Source: a virus. Taken from it: a stretch of 42,299 nucleotides of DNA. How positions within the stretch are numbered: position 1 is the first letter of the stretch; the number at the start of each line of letters is the position of its first letter. A program made the position numbers and the translations under genes. The stretch covers positions 1 to 42,299 of the IMG/VR virus record IMGVR_UViG_3300035703_000168. The stretch is one strand, 5' to 3'. The notes under the pieces were generated by a model, which was not told the origin of the DNA, did not search any database, and saw only the letters and a program-made list of their open reading frames with translations. Of the stretch, positions 38,473-42,299 are shown one piece after another.

Positions 38473-38727
38473 TCACCAATTGTCGTCATAATCCTCTTCT
38501 TCTTCCTCTTCCTCGTAATCTTCCTCTTCGTCCTCTTGTGATGCAACATAATCTTTCAATGCTTCTATCACAACAGTATCACGACGGAACTCTGCCTTGA
38601 TATCTGCTGCTTCATAGTCGTTGTCAATCAATACATTGATCAATGATTCGGCGGCATAAGGAAGATTGTTTTCATCCATTTCGCTTTTCAATGCACGCCA
38701 TACTTCGGCTACAAGTGTAATACTCAT
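38473..38727 (-). CDS. Acidic-tailed 84-aa protein between uvsX and uvsY
   Basis: A helical N-terminal domain (MSITLVAEVWRALKSEMDEN, then AAESLINVLIDNDYEAADI) is followed by a C-terminal tail of about 20 residues that is almost all Glu/Asp/Tyr. Such tails mimic single-strand DNA, as in the gp32 C-terminus. Its position suggests a role in UvsX filament control, which is inference. It starts 5 bases after uvsX. Confidence 0.75.
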   Translation of the reverse strand: MSITLVAEVWRALKSEMDENNLPYAAESLINVLIDNDYEAADIKAEFRRDTVVIEALKDYVASQEDEEEDYEEEEEEEDYDDNW

Positions 38728-38732
38728 CTGTG

Positions 38733-39791
38733 TTATTCCTCCACAACAGAATTTGTATTACTTATCTTTGTCTGACGATTTTGATATTCTGACATTACTT
38801 TGTCGAGACAACCATCTTCATTGCTTTCCCAACCTTTGCGGAAGAACTTGATAACTTCTCCACTATCAGTTGTATAGACAAGACGATTACCTTCCTTCGT
38901 CAAAATATTTGCCTTCTCAAATAGATCAAGCAAACCACTATATGGGTTCATGCCAGTCTCATAAGGAATCTTGACTTGAACACTTTCAAATGGCTTTGCG
39001 TAACGTGTTTTCATTACCTTACAGGCTGAACGAATACCACGCACTTCGCTGATCTTGTTGCCTTCATCATCTTCCTTGAGTTTGAGTTTCTTCATAGCAA
39101 CAACAATACTTGAAGCATAAATGAAGCCTTGACCACCACTGATCTTGTCATCTGGATCAAACATATCTTGTGATGCATAAGTGTGATTAGTTGCGACTAA
39201 TCCTACGTTATGACTACCAAACATGTTGACACAGTTGCGAACAAGACTAGTGAGTGCTTTAGGCTTACGACCCATGTCACCCTTCATATCACCTGCTTCA
39301 AACTGATTGACATCAGTTGGAGTCAACAACATACCAAGACTGTCAATGATAAACAATACCTTCGGCTTATCATCCGCTGGTAAAAGTTTATAATTTTTCA
39401 TAAACTCACTAATAGTCTTAGCAACGTCATCAATCATTGCCATGTTTAGTTTCAATAGTTTATCTTCACTGGTATCAACACCTAGTGCCTTCAACCAATC
39501 TTCATCAAGTGCGTTTTCAGTATCAACCAATACAACGAAAATGCCTTGCTGTTGTGCGTGACGAACAAGATTGCCAGAACAAATATATGATTTGCCTGAA
39601 CCAGATTCGCCTGCGAACACAGTTACCTTACCTAGCGGGACTCCCTTGTTAAAGTCTCCGCTAATAAGATAATTGAGAGCGTGGTTACCGGTACTGACCC
39701 AATCAGTAGGATCATTGAAACCAATACTGAGACCTTCAATACTTTTTGTAATGTCTTTTCTAAATTTTGATACATCGAATGGTTTCGCCAT
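38733..39791 (-). CDS. uvsX: UvsX recombinase (RecA-like)
   Basis: Forms the presynaptic filament for strand exchange. At 352 residues it is near T4 UvsX (391). Walker A is GESGSGKS (61-68). VVLVDTENALDEDWLKALG (catalytic Glu region), Walker B VLFIIDSLGML, KALTSLVRNCV and GLVATNHTY (motif 4) follow, then a glycine-rich KISGGQGFIYAS. It has been fully retained, with no intein. It is read after the small 65-aa gene from the promoter at 40026-40053. Confidence 0.95.
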   Translation of the reverse strand: MAKPFDVSKFRKDITKSIEGLSIGFNDPTDWVSTGNHALNYLISGDFNKGVPLGKVTVFAGESGSGKSYICSGNLVRHAQQQGIFVVLVDTENALDEDWLKALGVDTSEDKLLKLNMAMIDDVAKTISEFMKNYKLLPADDKPKVLFIIDSLGMLLTPTDVNQFEAGDMKGDMGRKPKALTSLVRNCVNMFGSHNVGLVATNHTYASQDMFDPDDKISGGQGFIYASSIVVAMKKLKLKEDDEGNKISEVRGIRSACKVMKTRYAKPFESVQVKIPYETGMNPYSGLLDLFEKANILTKEGNRLVYTTDSGEVIKFFRKGWESNEDGCLDKVMSEYQNRQTKISNTNSVVEE

Positions 39792-39792
39792 G

Positions 39793-39990
39793 TTACTTTA
39801 CTACCTTTGCTTTGACTTCAATATTATCACGACCAATAGCCTTTAGCCAAGTATTCAATCTTGCCACTACTACTGAATCATCTTTTGGATTATCAAAACC
39901 TAGACTGATATCAGCGATTGTGTCACCGTTACCATTATCTGAACTGCGGTATGTCATACTAAAATTTTCGTTAGTTGTATTTTTAGCCAC
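39793..39990 (-). CDS. Unknown 65-aa protein upstream of uvsX
   Basis: The protein reads MAKNTTNENFSMTYRSSDNG, then ISLGFDNPKDDSVVVARLN. It resembles small hypothetical proteins found in front of uvsX in related environmental phages. It starts after an AAGGAGGC ribosome site and ends 1 base before uvsX. No function is recognised. Confidence 0.7.
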   Translation of the reverse strand: MAKNTTNENFSMTYRSSDNGNGDTIADISLGFDNPKDDSVVVARLNTWLKAIGRDNIEVKAKVVK

Positions 39991-40000
39991 GATGGCCTCC

Positions 40001-40237
40001 TTATTTCAAAATATTTCGTTTTGCTATTCTATCATTGAATGCTATTTTGTCAAGCATATCAGGACAACTGTCCGCGATACGATCAATTTCATAGTCATTT
40101 GGATAGTGTCGCAATGCACCACGCGCACGATCACGAACGATGCTCGGCACCCTGGGCGTCTTGCCCGGATCGCATAATTCCTCAAGTAATTTCTTACCCT
40201 GCTTTAGTGCGCGGTATCTTTCGTCTGGTAGTGTCAT
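40001..40237 (-). CDS. BPSL0761-like small protein
   Basis: A 78-residue protein. MTLPDERYRALKQGKKLLEE, then VRDRARGALRHYPNDYEID, matches a small proteobacterial family (BPSL0761-like) of unknown function. This may be a transferred host gene or a family shared by phage and host. The promoter for the uvsX unit lies inside its 3' end. Confidence 0.6.
   Translation of the reverse strand: MTLPDERYRALKQGKKLLEELCDPGKTPRVPSIVRDRARGALRHYPNDYEIDRIADSCPDMLDKIAFNDRIAKRNILK
40026..40053 (-). promoter_or_regulatory. Sigma70-like promoter for the 65-aa gene and uvsX operon
   Basis: Minus strand: TTGACA (40048-40053), 16-bp spacer, TAGAAT (40026-40031). It has the same -35, -10 and spacer length as the gp32 promoter (41362-41389). 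Confidence 0.8.
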
Positions 40238-40260
40238 GGTAGTTTCCTCAGTTTAGGAGA

Positions 40261-40282
40261 GGGGAGAGTTTTACCTCTCCCC
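40261..40282. terminator. Hairpin downstream of gp32
   Basis: An 8-bp stem (GGGGAGAG / CTCTCCCC) with a 6-base loop, just after the gp32 stop. On the minus strand it lacks a T run, so it may protect the mRNA 3' end rather than terminate. Confidence 0.65.
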
Positions 40283-40290
40283 AGTACTTT

Positions 40291-41274
40291 TTAAGCCTTC
40301 TGTTGACGGGCACGAATCATTGCTAGAATGTCTTGTGCCTTATCACTTGAAGTACTCTTAGGAACAACTACGGGTTCACTTGCCTTAGTCTCTACTTCTT
40401 CGTCCTCAACTACTGGAGCCGACTTTGCTGAAACAGTAATAGTTGATGTTTCAGTAACGGGCTTTTCAGCGCCAGCTGGAGCATCAAGACCATATGGACG
40501 ATAGTATGCGCCCCACTTATCATTATCATAAGGCTTACCATCTACTGAAGCCTCAAACATTTCCTTGATAACACGCAATTCACTTTCGCTTGGCTTCTTG
40601 GGTAAGAAGTCAGCAAGATTGAATAGACCATGTGCATCAATAGCAGCCTGTTCTGCTTCAGTTAGTGGGCTTTCACGGCGTGACCAATTTGATGTAGAAT
40701 AGTCAGCATAACCGCCCTTGCTGGTCTTCTTAATATTGAAGTCAAGACCACGCAAATAATCAGTTGGTAATTCTTGAATTTCGGGATCCATCAAACTTGC
40801 TTTGATGATAGTGAAAATCTGCGGACTGATAACCAATCTACGAATTGGGTTTGCAGGAGTTGCATCGTTACCGATTGGGTTCTGACGAACAAAACCTTGA
40901 AACAAATAACTACGCTTCTTCCAATACTTGTTAGCCATTTCTTTGAGAGTATCATCTTTGTACCAAGGACGAACTTCTGCCAAGATAGGACAATTGTCAC
41001 CATACATTTCTACGCATGGAACTTGTACAACTACTTGCTTGTGTTGTGGATCACCCTTGACACCATTGAATGGCAACTTGATGATCTGACGTTCTACCCA
41101 GAAGAATGTATTCTTATCATCTGCGTCTGGAAGAAAACGAACTGTAGCAGTAGTGCCTTCGTCCATATTCCAGTGTGGATAGATTGCGTTATCTGATTGA
41201 GTACGCTGACCTTGACCTGTTTTCTTACTTTCTTGTGCCGCGATACGGGCACGGATATCTGCTAGACTTGCCAT
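40291..41274 (-). CDS. 32: Single-stranded DNA-binding protein gp32
   Basis: Coats single strands and coordinates replication and recombination. At 327 aa it is near T4 gp32 (301). The N-terminal basic region (DIRARIAAQESKKTGQGQRT) and core WNMDEGTTATVRFLPD, then KYWKKRSYLFQGFVRQNP, match the gp32 fold. His and Cys for zinc (QHKQVVVQVPCVEMYGDNCP) are only partly kept: a His and two Cys, where T4 has His plus three Cys. So zinc may be lost or differently bound. The C-terminus is long, Val/Glu/Ser-rich and ends basic (MIRARQQKA). An AGGAGA ribosome site precedes the ATG. Confidence 0.95.
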   Translation of the reverse strand: MASLADIRARIAAQESKKTGQGQRTQSDNAIYPHWNMDEGTTATVRFLPDADDKNTFFWVERQIIKLPFNGVKGDPQHKQVVVQVPCVEMYGDNCPILAEVRPWYKDDTLKEMANKYWKKRSYLFQGFVRQNPIGNDATPANPIRRLVISPQIFTIIKASLMDPEIQELPTDYLRGLDFNIKKTSKGGYADYSTSNWSRRESPLTEAEQAAIDAHGLFNLADFLPKKPSESELRVIKEMFEASVDGKPYDNDKWGAYYRPYGLDAPAGAEKPVTETSTITVSAKSAPVVEDEEVETKASEPVVVPKSTSSDKAQDILAMIRARQQKA

Positions 41275-41300
41275 ATATAATCTCCTATTGTAAAAATGCC

Positions 41301-41347
41301 TATGTTGAGCCTAAATGTGTTTTATGTTGAGTTGTCTAGGAGACAAC
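41301..41347 (-). promoter_or_regulatory. gp32 mRNA leader: hairpin and repeated CTCAACATA
   Basis: A 7-bp hairpin (41331-41347, loop AGG on the plus strand) and two copies of CTCAACATA in the minus strand (41301-41309, 41323-41331). T4 gene 32 is autoregulated by its leader (pseudoknot plus gp32-binding sequence), so this may be the equivalent site. The function is inferred. Confidence 0.5.
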
Positions 41348-41349
41348 TA

Positions 41350-41389
41350 ACACATACTGATATTCTACACGAATATCAATGTGTGTCAA
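41350..41389 (-). promoter_or_regulatory. Sigma70-like promoter with large dyad for gp32
   Basis: Minus strand: TTGACA (41384-41389), 16-bp spacer, TAGAAT (41362-41367). A dyad with arms ACACAT-AC-TGATATTC and GAATATCA-ATGTGT (41350-41384) overlaps both elements: 14 bp with a 2-base bulge. Confidence 0.75.
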
Positions 41390-41446
41390 TAATACTTATA
41401 CCCTATTGAAGAGTAAAATATATTATTTTATTGTGTAATGGGTAAA

Positions 41447-42299
41447 TTACTTTTTGACAATTCTTAGAATGGCTTCGAGGTCATCTTGTCCCTCTTTGAC
41501 ATCTTTCTTGTGTGCTTTGTCCATTGATTTGTTCAATGCCTTTTCGGCATCTTTAGCAGTATCTTTGCTTTTGGATGGTGTTGCCTTACTACCTTTAGCG
41601 TATGGGTCACCATCTTCACGACTACCCTTATGACCTTCGCTATCCATTTCAGTAATCGCTTCACCTGCTTCGATTGATTCGCTTGCGCCAACTAATTTAC
41701 CACGTAGGTTCTTTTCATTTTTACCTACTGGTTCAGTTGGACCTAATTGACCTGCACGTTTTTGGTTAGCGTCTAAACCTTCGTCAACTTCTTCTATGCT
41801 CAAACGACCAATTACGATTTCTGCAACTTCATCAACGTCTAATTTATGTGGGTTGTCCATCATAGTTTGATATTCAGAAATAGCACGATAAACATCATCT
41901 ATAGTCAAACCTTCTTCACCGCCTATGCTGTCAACGATCTGATCAGCGACTTCTTGACTTGGGCTGAAGCCTTCATCCAAATCAAATGCTTTTAAATTTG
42001 ATTTTTCAGTTGAATCATTGTGCGCTAATGTTTCTGCGCCTGGCGCTTCGTCTAACATTTCTTCAGCAGGTTCTGCTAATGTCTTTGTTGTTTCATCTTC
42101 TACTTCTGTTAGTGAGTCTGCCCATTCTTCTAGTGCTTTTACTTCGCTCATCTCTGTGATATTCTTTGATAGTCTGTTTAATATTGGCAATACACTTTCA
42201 ATGCGTGGGTCTAATTTTTCTTGTACGAACAATTCATTCAATGATGTATTGTCCTCTGATTCTTCATTCAATACAGGTGTATAACTTTCAAAATATTTG
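41447..42299 (-). CDS. Acidic Glu-rich protein, N-terminus cut by window edge
   Basis: The frame remains open to the right edge (KYFESYTPVLNEESED visible), so the real start lies outside. At least 284 residues are Glu/Asp-rich, with helical segments (EEWADSLTEVEDETTKTLAE) and a Lys-rich C-terminus. EGLDANQKRAGQLGPTEPVG followed by LRGKLVGASE is a motif I have seen in structural-region proteins of aquatic T4-like phages. Its role may be in prohead assembly or as a scaffold-like protein; this is not established. Confidence 0.6.
   Translation of the reverse strand, partial: KYFESYTPVLNEESEDNTSLNELFVQEKLDPRIESVLPILNRLSKNITEMSEVKALEEWADSLTEVEDETTKTLAEPAEEMLDEAPGAETLAHNDSTEKSNLKAFDLDEGFSPSQEVADQIVDSIGGEEGLTIDDVYRAISEYQTMMDNPHKLDVDEVAEIVIGRLSIEEVDEGLDANQKRAGQLGPTEPVGKNEKNLRGKLVGASESIEAGEAITEMDSEGHKGSREDGDPYAKGSKATPSKSKDTAKDAEKALNKSMDKAHKKDVKEGQDDLEAILRIVKK

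Noticed and set aside
1-42299. tRNA genes, CRISPR arrays or IS elements
   Set aside because: No cloverleaf-type sequence, regular repeat-spacer pattern or transposase motif was seen by eye; a dedicated tRNA scan was not possible.

Overview
The window is a 42.3 kb piece of an uncultured T4-like myovirus genome. It is AT-rich and very tightly packed, with most genes on the minus strand and many 1-50 base overlaps. The identification rests on co-occurring T4-type proteins: tail sheath (gp18), neck protein gp14, sheath-stabilising gp15, UvsX/UvsY/UvsW recombination proteins, gp32 single-strand binding protein, gp41 helicase, gp61 primase, a DexA-like exonuclease, a gp1-type dNMP kinase and a probable gp62 clamp-loader subunit. 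Both window edges cut genes: the tail sheath on the left and an acidic protein on the right. I saw no tRNA, rRNA, integrase, IS element or CRISPR array. The host cannot be named from the sequence. One small protein resembles a family I associate with Proteobacteria, which is weak evidence.

Layout. 1-5.0 kb: tail sheath, a small HNH/zinc protein on the plus strand, dNMP kinase and a probable neck protein. 5.0-7.7 kb: a minus-strand operon read from a sigma70-like promoter, with a 376-aa unknown, two tandem paralogous small proteins, a MazG-like pyrophosphohydrolase and a MutH-like PD-(D/E)XK nuclease. 7.7-11.3 kb: a plus-strand island with enlarged gp14 and gp15, a Nudix hydrolase and a terminator. 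11.3-14.6 kb: a coiled-coil membrane protein and Thr/Gly/Asn-rich structural or fibre proteins. 14.6-18.3 kb: a Cas4/RecB-like exonuclease, an IscA-type Fe-S carrier, an SGNH-like hydrolase and a probable core/scaffold cluster. 18.3-24.4 kb: a small virion-type protein, a KWDG-motif protein, the gp41/gp61 primosome and another structural protein. 24.4-34.1 kb: a dense accessory and replication operon with peptide deformylase, a small protein carrying DNA polymerase III alpha-type motifs, two tandem SGNH-like proteins, DexA, a 2OG-Fe(II) oxygenase, probable gp62, UvsW and a HARP-like protein. 34.2-42.3 kb: an AAA+ ATPase, small proteins, a cupin, then UvsY, UvsX and gp32.

Regulation is legible. 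Twelve boxes of the form NNTAAATA, often followed by CTA, match the T4 late promoter and stand in front of structural or late-type genes. At least ten sigma70-like promoters (TTGAC-type -35, 16-17 bp spacer, TAnnnT-type -10) stand in front of replication, recombination and accessory genes. Four late boxes lie so close to the ATG that the mRNA would be leaderless or nearly so if initiation occurs at the T4 distance. Strong bidirectional-looking hairpins separate several units.

The most novel items are the compact PolIII-alpha-like protein, the leaderless late promoters, the KWDG protein that may be a cryptic nucleotidyltransferase, the MutH-like nuclease beside MazG, and a HARP-like protein next to UvsW.
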